This document shows positions 35,538 to 47,211 of a stretch of 64,000 nucleotides of DNA, piece by piece. Both the position numbers and the translations under genes were made by a program. The notes under the pieces were generated by a model. The model worked only from the letters and a program-made list of their open reading frames with translations, was not told where the DNA came from and did not search any database. The stretch is from Malaya genurostris (Eukaryota; Arthropoda; Insecta; Diptera; Culicidae): NCBI RefSeq assembly GCF_030247185.1, contig NC_080571.1, forward strand, positions 7,251,001 to 7,315,000. The letters are read 5' to 3'. Position 1 is the first letter of the stretch; every line of letters begins with the position of its first letter.

Positions 35538-36770
35538 CACGGAACGACCGAAATTAGCTCTGCGCCTAATTCGTATTACTGTTTTTGAATTAGTTGATTT
35601 TAACAACAAAATTTCCAAAATAACTATAAAATTAGTTAAAATTGAGAATTTACTTTGCTAAAAAAACTCTTATTTTTAGAGAATGTGTTTAGTTGGCGAA
35701 TATTCTGGACACAAACCAGCAATATTTCAATCCAACACGAAATTCTTATTGACAACTAATTTCGTGATTAAAATCAGAAAATTTGTTTCTATTTATCTAT
35801 CACCGTCATTACTGAAGGACAGCACAAAAAAACAAAAATGAAATTGGTTTTATTAACAAGTTTATTAGTCAAAAACTTATGAGAAGTGTCAAAGCAAAAC
35901 AATCCATTAGAAAGCTAAAAGGAACAGTCTTGTTGAAACTGCTTGCAAATTGTTTACACGTTTTTCGCATGTGTTACGATATATCCATATATAAATTTCT
36001 AAACCGATATGTGAAAATGACGTAAACTGTTAGTGGAAAGTGTATTTATTCAGAATTTGTGCGCATTTGAAGCGATTGTGGGTAATAATGTTTTTACGCG
36101 GAACAGTGAAGTGAGTTTCGAATGTTGCACTCTAATTGTACACGTCAAATGATGTTTTTTGTATCTTCTAATATTCCGGGCTACGCCGTCCGGTGTATTA
36201 CTTGTATTCGATTTTTGTTTTCCGAGTGCTCAAAGTTTTCAGTGAGAGAGTCGATTTCGCGAAGTCGAATGAAGAAAACAGCGATTTAGAAGTAAAATTT
36301 TCAAAAAGAAGTTTATGTTTAGCTTATGTCTTTTTCTCCAATACAACATCGTATTTATACCTGCCAATATAGAAAAGATAACCGCGACTGAAATTTTTTT
36401 CGGTAGAAGTGTGCCATCTAGTGGCTAGTAGTCATTACAGTGCTAACGTTATTTCGGTGACAGAGCGCCATATAGCTGCGAATTGCAGAAACCAATTCAA
36501 CCATTTATGTTGGTTGAAAACAACAACTTAAAAAATTAGTTGAATGGATATGAAGTGTGCCTTAGCTAAGAAATGACAGCACGTTTAATTGGTGAATTCA
36601 ACTAAAAAAATAACCATATCAACAAATATTTTATTATTATTAAGGGAACTAGAATTAGAAAATCTAAATCAGCAAAAGTAAGATTTTTTTAGTTGTCTCA
36701 AAAAATAACTAACTAAAATCAGAAAATCAACTAATTTTTTCGCCAAAATGCTGATTTCGGTCTTTCCGTG
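35538..36770. mobile_element. TA-flanked MITE with CACGGAA ends
   Basis: The left end 'cacggaacgaccgaaattag' and the reverse complement of the right end 'cacggaaagaccgaaatcag' match at 18 of 20 positions. TA flanks both ends (35536-35537 and 36771-36772). The 1233-bp interior has no transposase and is rich in short 'aactaaaat' or 'attagttga' repeats near the ends. TA duplication points to mobilisation by a Tc1-mariner-type transposase (inference). A second element with similar end bases is at 43134-44302. Confidence 0.8.
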
Positions 36771-36772
36771 TA

Positions 36773-37380
36773 TGTAACATTACATCTAATGGAAAGTGAG
36801 TCTATGAAACTCATCTGTACTAAACCGGGAAAGACGCTTCATATTCAAAATCATTCTGAAACCTTTGAAGGGTTTTCTTTCTGGTGAAAAAACGACTTGA
36901 CCAAATTGGTACAGCATAAAGCATGGCTAGTTCGAAAATCTATTTATAAATTATCTATTTGTTTTTAAAACAGAGCTTAAAATTTTTGTTTATAAGAGAA
37001 TTTAAGTTCTTAATATATTTATTCCACTTAGCCTGAATTAATTTTATGTGATCCTTGAAAGTGAGTTTTTGTTCGTTGCATGCCTGGTGCCAAGACTCTT
37101 CTGACGGTGATATTTTTTGTAATAAACAAACCATACACTGGATAAACAAATCACAACGTTTTTAATCTGCACGCCCAAAAAAATTGAATAATACAGGTGA
37201 CTTACTTCCTCATACGATGTAATTCATAAAGACCTAATCTATCAAATGACGGAAAATTTCATTTGTAATGACTTAATGATTAGCTTGAATTTTACTGGTT
37301 TCGACTGTAACTTGCATTCTGCTAGCAGGTGTGACTGTATGCATTTAAATGCACCTTTTACCAGCCAATTAGATGCTTGC
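36773..37380. other. Unassigned region
   Basis: This is AT-rich sequence. No gene or repeat is supported between the MITE and the tRNA-like block. Confidence 0.4.
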
Positions 37381-37470
37381 TTCTGTGGCTCAGTTGATTA
37401 ACAGACGTACTTGTGATCCAATGATTCTCGGTTCAAGTCGCGGCGGTTGCTATCAGTGTTCTTTTTTTAT
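37381..37470 (+). mobile_element. tRNA-like head, family 4 (SINE or tRNA pseudogene)
   Basis: 'tgtggctcagttgattaac' fits an A box and 'tctcggttcaagtcgcggc' a B box, about 30 bases apart, followed by a T-rich stretch. The tRNA cloverleaf is imperfect, so a functional tRNA is unlikely. No second copy is seen in the window, so the mobile class is uncertain. Confidence 0.45.
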
Positions 37471-37990
37471 TTCAACGAATTTCATGTCAAGGAGTTTTAG
37501 ACACAATAATAAATGTTCTACCACGTGAATTTGCGTGAACTACGACGCTCCATTTATGTGCATCTAATAAGATGTAAAATCACAGGCATTTTTTTAAGTG
37601 TGTGTATATTAGACGGCATAATACATATACGTATTCGGAATGTTTTTTACACTCGTTCGAATGATTCGAAGTGCTATTTACTCACTTTGGTCATAGTCAA
37701 GAATGTTATATTCTTTCATAATGAGCCATCCTATGCTGAATGAAAATGTCAAAAATGATCAAATTCAAACTTTCATTGATTCACCTATCAACAGAGCATC
37801 GCATTAACAATAGTAGAAACATATTTGCCCACTCTACGCTAACTGAAACGGCCACAATTTTAAAATTCAAATGCTGTTCATTAATCAACAAAGTATCATA
37901 TGGTCAGTCACAAAAGTTACATTTTCGCCTCTCTCATACAGAAAGATTTAGCAATCACTGTGAGACCCGACTTTTATCCGAGCCACAAAG
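37471..37990. other. Unassigned region
   Basis: No feature is recognised. Short open frames here lack motifs. Confidence 0.4.
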
Positions 37991-38120
37991 AGACGATTGT
38001 CATATACTATTCGATTCAGTTCGACGAACTGAGCAAATGTCTGTGTATGTATGCACTACTGTGGACACAAAGTAGTAAGACTTTTGAATCATATTTCGCG
38101 CAGAATTTTTTTTTCTAGGT
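37991..38120 (+). repeat. Left-end module of the tandem-core family
   Basis: 'tcatatactattcgattcag' followed by 'ttcgacgaactgagcaaatg' and a TG-rich stretch matches the left ends at 22117 and 31462. The matching right end may be the one at 44405-44455, with several other elements lying between. Confidence 0.6.
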
Positions 38121-38344
38121 TGGAATGACTATCAGTGACATCTGTGCCTAGAGTCACGTCAAAATATTCATTAGTGTTTAGTATACGTATGTCTTTCTGA
38201 AGTATTAGAAGAGCAATCGCCGATTTTTACAATGAGTGAAATCATTCAACAAAGAATTTTCATTAAATTTTGTGTGTGGAATCAAAAGGCCTTCGGGGAT
38301 AACACACCGTATGCAAAAAAGGATCATTTACTTTTTTTTCAATA

Positions 38345-39223
38345 AGTCCCGAGACTAAAGCAGAGATGGCGCTCGTAGTAAACCAGTAACCACGTTTTTC
38401 TAGAGTACTAACCTTTGCTTGAAGTGGGTCAAAATTTTAAGTCGATCCGTCCAGAAACAGCTGAGTTATCGAGGTTGGAGTAAAGTCGTTTTGTAGTTTG
38501 TTTAAAAAATGGAAAAAAACCGAGTTTCGTGTTTTGATAAAACATTGTTTTTAATGGGTAAAAACACCGTGCAAGCAAAACAATGGATTGAAAAATGTTA
38601 TCCGGACTCTTGTCCATCAAAAGCAACGATTTGTCGGTGGTACGCCGAGTTTAAACGTGGTCGTACCGACACAAATGACGCGGAACGCTCGGATAGACCT
38701 GTGGAAGCCGTTACACCGGAAAATGTGAGTGAAGTGACAAAAATTATAATGAAAGATCGTAAAGTGAAGCTCCGTGAGATTGCTGAGATGACACAGATAT
38801 CATATGGAAGTGTATTTACTATCCTTCATGAAAAATTGAGCATGAAAAAGGTTTTTTCCAAGTGGGTGCCGCGATTGAGACAATGCACCCTGCCACAAGT
38901 CGATGAAAACAATTACGAAATTGAACGAATTGGGCTTTGATCTGCTTCCCCACCCTACATATTCGCCAGATTTAGCCCCCAGTGACTACTGGTTCTTTGC
39001 TGATCTTAAAAAAATGCTCTAGGGAAAAAGATTTGGCTCAAATGAGGAGGTCATCGCTGAAACTGAAGCTTATTTTGAAGCGAAAGATAATTTTTTTTAT
39101 AAACATGGTATTGAAAAATTGGAAAAACGTTGGAACCATTGTATCACCCTAAAAGGTGATTATATTGATGAATAACAGGAATTTTGCAAAAAAAATGTTG
39201 TTTCCATTGTTTGTCTCGGGACT
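38345..39223 (+). mobile_element. Mariner element, internally deleted
   Basis: The ends carry short inverted repeats, agtcccgagac, next to TA dinucleotides (38343-38344 and 39224-39225). Including the flanks, the match is 17 bases. The 879-bp length is about 0.4 kb short of a full mariner, consistent with the internal deletion seen in its transposase. Confidence 0.85.
38509..39174 (+). pseudogene. Mariner transposase remnant
   Basis: The start at 38509 (MEKNRVSCFDKTLFLM) is followed by 'NTVQAKQWIEKCYPDSCPSK', the usual N-terminal DNA-binding half. The helix-turn-helix region includes 'KLREIAEMTQISYGSVFTIL'. After 'WVPRLR' the middle of the protein, including the first catalytic Asp, is missing, and reading shifts by one base into 'NAPCHKSMKTITKLNELGFD'. 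'YSPDLAPSDYWFFADLKKML' with the final catalytic Asp follows, then a TAG at about 39021 and an otherwise complete C-terminus. It is non-functional. Confidence 0.9.
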
Positions 39224-39235
39224 TATTGATCCATG

Positions 39236-39690
39236 TGTTAATTGTATATCGCGAGCAAGTGTTTTTTTTATTGGTACAAGTGGTTCAAAGAGGGTCAAGA
39301 ACGCGTTGACGTCGAGAATCGACGATTAACAGTCAGAGACCTTACTGGGATCGTTGGAATATCGGAAGGATCAGTAAATCGGAATTATGGGCAGACAACT
39401 CTTGGTTTTTGCACCGTCGCATACTGCATTGATTTTTCGTGATCTTTTCGCCAACAATTCAACCAATATCGTTCCGCAGATTCGCCTGATTTAGTTCTGT
39501 ATGACTTCTATTCAGCAAACTCAATTGAGTGCTGAAGGCTATTTCGGAAATTAACGCATTGAAGGCTAAATTAACTATACCAACTGTTTCGAGGATTGGA
39601 AAAATCGTTGGCACAAGTGTATTGTGGCCGGGAGGGGGATGCCTTTAAGGGAGACGAAAAAGATTTGGAAGAATAAATACCGAATTTTGA
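39236..39690 (+). pseudogene. Old mariner transposase relic (second lineage)
   Basis: Fragments in several frames read 'WYKWFKEGQERVDVENRRL', 'VRDLTGIVGISEGSVNR', 'SHTALIFRDLFANNSTNIVP' and 'WKNRWHKCIVAGG', in the order found in mariner transposases. Large deletions and many stops break it. The motif spelling differs from the neighbouring element at 38345-39223, so it is a separate and older lineage. The ends are not recognisable. Confidence 0.75.
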
Positions 39691-39754
39691 AATTATGAAC
39701 ACAGTCTTACAATTTTTTGTCCTCAGTAGTATGTAACAAAAATATGAACGCACT

Positions 39755-39811
39755 TTCATCAGAGATGGCCAGGCCGATTTTCACAAACATAGATTCAAAT
39801 AGAAGGTCCTA
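39755..39811 (+). repeat. Tandem-core fragment
   Basis: 'catcagagatggccaggccg' and 'ttcacaaacatagattcaaa' match the core unit. A MITE interrupts the unit at the TA at 39810-39811. Confidence 0.7.
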
Positions 39812-40669
39812 CACACTAAGATTTAATTCCTTTGTTCGGTAATATTTTTGACGAGATCTTTCGGTAATCTATAGAAATAACCGATATTTCGGTACATGGG
39901 TTTTATTTTACAACAATTATGCAAATGTTCACCCAACGATCAGTTTAACGTAAATTTTCATTACAGAATTCTGTATTAGATATACAATTGATACGGTAAA
40001 CCTGAATAGTCGCCAAATACGGTAAAAATCATACTGTCCGTTTGGTAAAGTTATCTTCCAATAACCGAACTTCTGTGAAAACTGATTGTCATGAAATTAA
40101 CTGTCAAACAGTTATTAAAATATTCAGTGAGCGTCTTTTTATTAACCAAACGAAAAAAATGTTTAAGGGTTCATCGAATGGATTGAGGTACAGGTGATAA
40201 AAGTTTTTAAGACATTAGAGCCACTAACAGCTTTTTGTTTACTTATAGTATTTGTAATTTTGTATCACTTGTCTACTTGCTGCCAACACAAATCGTTCAA
40301 GGGTAATTTTTGTTGAACTCGACGGATTGTGCTGTGTGTTGGAAGGTTCTCATAATTCCGGTCAGTCGGAACATCTGACACTTTTAAAATTTCTCGTTGA
40401 ATAAAACCATTTTCTCCATTCGTTTTTGTGAATATGTGTTGTTTTTTGAAATCCGAAAATCCAGAATTTTAACCAAAGGAAAACAAACAAACAAAAATTA
40501 CCGAACAATCTGTTAGATCCATTTGGTTTACAGTGTACGGTAGTTGTTTGACAGTTCAGCAATTACCGAACGATCGGTAATCAATTCAATTACCGAACTG
40601 ATTACCGAACGTTCAGCTGTTGAAAATTCGGTAAAAAATTACCGAATACTGCGAAATTTTCTAAGTGTG
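39812..40669. mobile_element. TA-flanked MITE with CACACTTAG ends
   Basis: The left end is 'cacactaagatttaattcc' and the reverse complement of the right end is 'cacacttagaaaatttcg', with TA on both sides (39810-39811 and 40670-40671). The interior repeats 'ttcggtaat' and 'attaccgaa' many times, especially near the right end. It is 858 bp, has no coding capacity, and is inserted into a tandem-core unit. Confidence 0.7.
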
Positions 40670-40671
40670 TA

Positions 40672-41640
40672 TGTGAAATATGTGAAAATTAAGGAAGGGA
40701 AGTATACTCAATTTTCGCGGAAACGGCTAAACCATTTTTCACAAACTTAGATTCAAACGAAAGATCTTAAAATATTTGTAACCATTTAAGAATATTTCAC
40801 CTGGATTCGACTTCTAGTATTAATTAGTAGTATCAAAGATTTCAAACCGCTATATAAAATGACAATACAAAACCGGTATGTACCGGTACGTGCTGGTACG
40901 GAAGACAAAAAACACAACACACCTTTGCAAACGAAAACTAACACCGAAGCTGATGACTGACTCACTCTCCTCAGATATAGCATTTTAATCCGGATTCGAC
41001 TCCCGGTTTCGGAACTAGAGTGCGATAAGCGGAAAATTCTCAATTTCATGAGTTGGGTTTTCTCACAAACGATGGCGAAAACAGGTACAACAACCATAAA
41101 ACTAACAGAAAAATTCTTCTAGTTTGCAGAACTTATTAGTTTGTGGGCATATTAACTTCATTCGGTACTGCTGGTTCCCCATTTCCTGTTGCGAAAACTC
41201 CGAAAGTAGAACTCACTTCGATTTCTCAGCGGTACTTGAACTGATTCCCACAAATCCGAAAAGCTTATGTGAATTTCCAACCGGATACGTCTTCCGGTTC
41301 CGGAATTGCTGAGGGATGAGTGTTAAAGCTTTTAAACCGCCATGAGGATACAAAACCGGTATGCACCGGTACGTGCTGGTACGGAAGAAAAAAAACACAA
41401 CACACCTTTACGAACGATCGATTTGATGATTTGCGTAATCGATTTTCACAAACTTAAGTTCAAGTTGAAAACCTTATGGTTCCATACAAGACTTTGAAAT
41501 TTCATCCGTATACAAGTTTCGATTCCGGAATTACAGGGTGAAGAATGCTAAATATTTTATATCGTTACTTTAAGCGGCGAAGCAAAAAACGTAAAAAAGA
41601 TTTCTAAACTCGGCTCAAAACTATTCCAACCATTAACAGT
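40672..41640 (+). repeat. Diverged tandem-core units
   Basis: Core signatures recur: 'cacaaacttagattcaaacg' near 40740, 'ggattcgactcccggtttcg' near 40991, and 'cgattttcacaaacttaagt' near 41441. A paired block around 'aaccggtatgtaccggtacg' (40871) and 'aaccggtatgcaccggtacg' (41353) is duplicated about 480 bp apart, including 'aaacacaacacacctt'. The array ends at the mariner insertion at 41641. Confidence 0.7.
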
Positions 41641-42751
41641 TCGGCTGAAAAGTTCGTATCGTTTAATAGAAACACACATTTTTTTTGCCAAAATTCGTTT
41701 TAATTATTCAACATAATTGCCATCAGAGGCGATACAGCGATTATAGCGATCTTCCAACTTTTCGATACCATTTTTGTAGTACGATTTGTCCTTTGCCTCA
41801 AAATAGGCCTCAGTTTCAGCGATTACCTCTTCATTGCTTCTAAATTTTTTACCAGCGAGCATTCTCTTGAGGTCTGAGAACAGAAAAAAGTCACTGGGGG
41901 CCTAATCTGGAGAATACGGTGGATGAGGGAGCAATTCGAAGCCCAATTCACTCAATTTCAGCATGGTTTTCATCGAATTGTGACACGGTGCATTGTCTTG
42001 ATGAAACAAAACTTTTTTCTTCTTCAAATAAGGCCGTTTTTTTGAAATTTCGTCCTTCAAACGCTCTAATAACGCTATATAATAGTCACTGTTGATGGTT
42101 TTTCCCTTTTCAAGGTAGTCGATGAAAATTATACCATGCGAATCCCAAAATACAGACGCCATAACCTTATCAATCAGAATCATCAATTCGTTGTTGTTTT
42201 TGATCGATTGTGAGCACACGCGGCTCCCATTTTGCACAAAGCTTTCTCATATCCAAATATTCGTGAATAATATGTCCAACACGTTCCTTTGATATCTTTA
42301 GGGTGTCAGCTACTTCACTTTACGGTCATTGAAAATCATTTTGTGGATTTTTTTCACGTTTTCATCGGTAACAGCCTCTTTTGGACGTCCACTGCGTTCA
42401 TCGTCTTCGGTGCTCATATGATCAGTACGAAGTTTTGCAAACCACTTACGAATTGTTGCTTCGCCCGGTGCAGAGTCTGGATAACACTCATCAAGGCATT
42501 TTTTGGTATCGGCGGCACTTTTTTTCATCAAAAAGTAGTGTTTCATCAACACAGGAAATTCCTTTTTTTTCCATTTTTTTTTTCACAATAACAAAAGTAG
42601 CTTCACTCAAAATGCAATATCTCACAAACTAATAATCAGACAGCTGTCAAATTTATACACGTATCTTTTGAAGGTTGATACTAACTGAAAATGGTATGGA
42701 TTTAATTCTAGTGGCGCCCTCTCATAGAAACGATACGAACTTTACAGCCGA
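41641..42751 (-). mobile_element. Mariner element in a tandem-core unit
   Basis: The inverted terminal repeats read 'tcggctgaaaagttcgtatc' on the left and, reverse-complemented, 'tcggctgtaaagttcgtatc' on the right, one mismatch in 20. The exact target duplication is unclear. Flanking core-repeat sequence continues on both sides. The transposase lies on the minus strand and is mutated. Confidence 0.85.
41690..42574 (-). pseudogene. Mariner transposase, multiply mutated
   Basis: The likely start is the ATG at 42574. An extra A in the run just after it shifts the frame, and reading resumes as 'VLMKHYFLMKKSAADTKKCL'. 'CYPDSAPGEATIRKWFAKLR' and 'MSTEDDERSGRPKEAVTDEN' follow. Further shifts and stops occur near 42300 and 42237. 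The catalytic part retains 'VFWDSHGIIFIDYLEKGKTI' (first Asp), 'LFHQDNAPCHNSMKTM' (second Asp) and 'LLPHPPYSPD', then a TAG in place of Leu, and APSDFF (third Asp, DD34D spacing). The C-terminus ends in 'RCIASDGNYVE'. It resembles Mos1-type mariners in motif spelling. It is dead. Confidence 0.9.
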
Positions 42752-43133
42752 TCTGTTAGTCATTGTTAGTAGACGACCTATCAAATTAATTCTGGCCATC
42801 CTGGTTCCCAATTTCCGATTCCGGAAGCACCGAAAATAATGTTGAAATACTCCAAAATGAAACTCTATTTTCTCAGAGTTGGTTTGGACGATTTTCACAA
42901 ACTTCGGTTCAAATAGAAGGTCTTATAACCTCATATAAAATTTCTGAATTTCTTCTCGATACGATTTCTGGTTCCGCAGCTACTGGATTAAACGTTAAAA
43001 ATTTTATGCCACCATCTAAAGCGACGGCTATTCCGGTCCGCGAAATTATGTCTCGGAAGTATTGGAAACAGTCATTAAAACCTGCAAAAAAGAGTTCACT
43101 CAATTTTCTTCAAAATGGCCAAATCGATTTTTA
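42752..43133 (+). repeat. Tandem-core fragment
   Basis: The core unit interrupted by the mariner continues here with 'cagagttggtttggacgatt' and 'cacaaacttcggttcaaata'. A further unit is cut by the next MITE at the TA at 43132-43133. Confidence 0.7.
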
Positions 43134-44302
43134 CACGGAACCACCCGCAATCCCATTTCAACCAGAATATTAGTTGATTTTCTGAATTCGATTGGTTAAA
43201 ATTTGGTACAACTAATCGATTGTTGTTTCAACTAAACTGTCATTTTTGATTTTCGATTAGCAGAAACGATGGTTGAAACAACTAATTCAACTGTTTGAAA
43301 AAAATGCTGTCAATTAGTGAGGACACATACCTTTCAATTTCAACAAATATTTTAGTTGAAATAACTGGTGTTGTTATTGAAACAAAATTCTGTTAGTTGA
43401 AAAATAAATCGGTTTTATTTGTTTGTTTGTTTTGAGATCAGTAAAGATCTAAATTCTAAAAAAAATACTTCTGATTCGATCGGAAATGATTGATGTAGAA
43501 AAACGTTTTTAATCAGCAAAAGTGCCCGGAGGGGCGAGTAAATTAGCGAAAATATTAAATTTACCTAAAATGATGCCTTCAAACGGTTGAACTAAAGTTA
43601 TGCACTGATAATTTTAGTCAATTTATATGAGCTTTGGTGCATCAACCGCTGGGAATTGGAATTTTGCGACGGCAATTCAAACGTGCCATTCAATCGCATC
43701 GCGTTCTGTGCGTTTGAAACCCTTCGCTCCTGTTACTTTTATAAATTAAATTCATGTCAAAAAGCGTTTCATTGCTAATGCATGAACATAATCGTCGGTA
43801 TCAAACAGCTGGAAGTAAAACAGTCTGCTGGAAGTAAATCAATGATCGAATATGAAGCATAAAATTTTTACGCATACCTGAAAGATTACGAGATGATCAT
43901 TCATTAACATTTTCTAATTTGTCACCAAATCTTTTTCATCCCAAACGAGGTTAACTGTATCACAACACCGCTGTTAGATAAACACTTGTTATCATAAAAT
44001 TCTCAAATCGAATGAACACAATTTCACCAAACGCCTCAACCATCGATGTTGTTTTCATTGACATTTTGAAGCGACGCGAACAGATTTCAACTAAAAAAGT
44101 TGTTGATTTGCATTGCGATTATTGTTTTGCTTTCAACTGTCTCCGGCATTTGACAGCATTCAAAACAACATATTTTTCAACTACTTGAATATATGCAAAT
44201 CAAAAACCATTTTGGTTGAATCAAAAAGAAATTAGTTAAATCAACTATCACAAAAATCAAAAACTGCGATATCGCAATTTTATGATCGAAGGGTTCTCCG
44301 TG
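43134..44302. mobile_element. TA-flanked MITE with CACGGA ends, second element
   Basis: The left end is cacggaacc and the reverse complement of the right end is cacggagaacc, with TA on both sides (43132-43133 and 44303-44304). Removing it rejoins a tandem-core unit: 'aaatcgattttta' before it continues as 'caaacttataaattcaaagg' after it. The interior has many 'agttgaa'/'ttcaact' repeats near both ends. Size and terminal bases resemble the element at 35538-36770, but the interiors differ. Confidence 0.75.
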
Positions 44303-44455
44303 TACAAACTTATAAATTCAAAGGAAAAGTATTTTGCTAGATTACGTTCGAATACATTTTTCTGTTTCCATTCAATGAACAGTTGTTTTTAGAACTCCAC
44401 AGTAATATTTATGAAAGGCATCATTACCCCACTAAGACGAATAAAACAGGTTTTT
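44303..44455 (+). repeat. Core remnant and right-end module
   Basis: After the last nested MITE, the core continues for about 90 bp. The right-end module 'gaaaggcatcattaccccac' then closes the composite repeat whose left end may be at 37991. Confidence 0.65.
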
Positions 44456-45724
44456 ATGTTTCAGTTTCACCTTAAACCGATCCGCATCAAGGTAACCCGA
44501 ATTGGTTACCATTTTCAGACAAATAGTTGGGCGATCGATTAGGAATGCATATTGGTCGAATTTCTATTTGAATTCACTATGAATAGCAAACGATCTATCT
44601 TTAATTTCTGCATGTACATGGTAAGAAGTGTAAATAACAAAATTTTACAAATCTGTTTTTCTGGATAGTAAGACCTAGTAATTCGAATAGTCTTTGGAAA
44701 ACTTTGTACCGTTTCGCTTTGTGACGGTTTGAACCTTTGTGCGCTCATCATCATGTACTTCTGAAACAATGAGAATTGAAAATTTAATACTAACTACTGT
44801 CCAGGAGAAACATTGCACTTATCTCCCAGAATTAAGAACGAGCCGAACACACGTACAATACATCATTAACGACTGTCACACGTAATCTTCGAAATCTCGC
44901 TACTTGAACAAACAAGAACAATGAATAAATGAATTCAAAAAAAAACACCACTGGTAAGTAAAAAAGTAACATTGTTAGGAAAATCAGTCTGGATAAAATC
45001 ATGAATATGTCAGTACCTGTTCCTTCTGGTTCCACCGTATACCAACAAAAACAACATGAGACAGAAGTCGCTCACTAATGAAATGGGACCTTTTTCTGTT
45101 GCCAAGCACCACATTAATTCTCCTTAATTTCCCGGGTAAATAAATACCTTCAGCTACCATTCGGTGACGCTCAACTTAGCTCCGCAAATGGCATTAAATA
45201 TCCATACATACACAGACACACGTGTTGAGTCAGACCCGCTCAGCCAAACAATGAAACGGAATGAAATTACAATCCGAAAAACTATTTCCAGTTCCAGTTC
45301 ACCGTTCGATAGAGTGTAGAGTGGCAACAGGATGAGGGGGGGAAAGCGAAGAGACCATTGTTCTTCTTTGTGGAGTGTATATCTTTGGAGTCCACAGTCG
45401 GAACCTACCAGCAATAATCGACTGAGAACAATGAGGTGCAAATACGAAATTGTATCCTTGCGGTTAGAATGCCAAACAATAGCATGACTCCGACGGGATG
45501 ATGGTGCGAATGTGTTAGAAGAGTCACTGAATTGAAGCCGAAACCCAACGCTGGTGCTGCCTCACAGCCAAGTGGGCAACCGGCCATTCATCCGAAACCG
45601 TGCCATACCAGGCCAGGATCCGGCGGTTGCTACATGCAGGTCACACTTTGCACGTTTCTCCATCTTCCGCTCAGACTCGGAATTGCTAGCCTATTTAGCT
45701 GCATGAGGGAACTGCGATTATTAC
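44456..45724. other. Unassigned region
   Basis: AT-rich at first, then more GC-rich after about 45.2 kb. Short open frames lack motifs. This might be host intron next to the candidate exon that follows. Confidence 0.35.
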
Positions 45725-45900
45725 GACTTGGTTGGATTGCGAAAAGGTGACTTCAGATCGACGATGTACGATACAGCGCAGATTGCAGGCCAGTCCAGCG
45801 TACTTGCAAGTGAACTCTCGCCACTGTCCCCGGGGAATGACACAAACCGAGCCGCCTTCTTCACTGCAGTCTAGAGTGCATTCCGATAATTCGACGTTTT
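45725..45900 (-). CDS. Candidate cysteine-rich exon of a host gene
   Basis: On the minus strand this 176-base block is bounded by CAG (45901-45903) and GTAA (45721-45724), possible acceptor and donor. The translation has eight cysteines, including 'ECTLDCSEEGGSVCVIPRG' and 'CKYAGLACNLRCIVHRR'. Third codon positions are GC-rich, unlike the surrounding AT-rich DNA. The pattern suggests a secreted or extracellular disulphide-bonded region, but I do not recognise the family. The pyrimidine tract before the acceptor is weak and no partner exons were found, so this is tentative; chance or a pseudogene remain possible. Confidence 0.25.
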
Positions 45901-45903
45901 CTG

Positions 45904-47211
45904 GTATGTTATTGAACAAAATACCTGGCTACTTGAAGCTTAGGTTTTAGGCTATTAGGGAAAGGAAATATTCTAGATAGTGCAAGCTTGTTCACTTGGA
46001 GTATTTTACTGCAACAAAAATAGAACATCTCTTCGATTGGGAATCGTTTACGTTTTATCTGTTACTTTGGAATTTTTCTTATTTGCGTATTTACTAATGC
46101 AAGTAAAGATTTCAACTCGTTTAATAATTAGGTCAGCTAAAAAAGTGTTCAAATTTCAGTGGAATGGAAACTCTCATTTTAAGAAAACAATGATAGATGA
46201 AACGATTTTACGTGATGATGATCAGAAAAATTGAGGTAATGCAAGGTGGCTCGGTAGAGAAACATCGGCATGGCATCAAACAGCCAGCGAATTTATGGGT
46301 TTCCACCGAAATGAAGACATTACCTCTCAGTGGTTTTCAATTCAAATGAAACTGATTACCATTTCCAACCATCTCACTTGAATCGAGTGGATGCCTGCTT
46401 CCAAACCGATTGTGCAGAGCCTGTGTTTACATATGTTAACACCATTAAGTCTATATCTTAAATTCTAATCCAATTAGCAAATTTAATCCTGTCAGAGTAG
46501 TCTGAGTGAAGGCATTACGATGGAAACCGGTGACCCCGACGACGATGACAACGGTAGCAACCTGCCGTGCTGGAAGTGAAGTGGGACCGGCAATAGAAGA
46601 GCAATATTACTCCTGTTGATACCCCCCTCAGCTTGGATCAATTAGGCACACTCGACTAAATGTATGTCAGCTTTCACCCAGACAGCCAGAACCGAACACA
46701 TACCGATCCTAGTCAAGAGGTAACACAGCATTTCGGGTAAATTAATAGTAAGTGATGATGGTAATTTAACAATTTTGTGACTTCAACGGAAATCTTGACA
46801 TAACCTCAACTGCCATCAATGATTGAACTGCGGTTAGATCGAATGGAATTCACTTGAATCGATTCTCAACTAACTGATTCGAATTTCAGGATAAGCCTTC
46901 CAAATTATCTAAGAACACAATTGTGAATCATTCGGAGTATATTTACTAGCACAAGCAGAAGGAGCGTTTTAAGAAAGAATGCGCAAACGGATGGAATACG
47001 AGCAAAAATATCAGAAACCATGTAAATTTACGAGTGTGAAGAGTGGCTACTTTCTTACGGAGATACATCTTTCCTTACTATGGGCCACCTTTTCAAAATG
47101 TGTCCTCTGGGAGAGTGATAAGTTGTTGATAGTGAATATCTCTTGTACTTAACGTAATAACGTAATAATTTTTGTCCTATGCCTTCGGAAATATGATCAG
47201 CAATTTATGAT
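45904..47211. other. Unassigned region
   Basis: This is mixed-composition, apparently single-copy sequence without a recognised feature. It may be host intron or intergenic DNA. Confidence 0.35.

Noticed and set aside
37381..37450. Functional tRNA gene
   Set aside because: Box spacing is right, but the acceptor and D arms do not pair convincingly.
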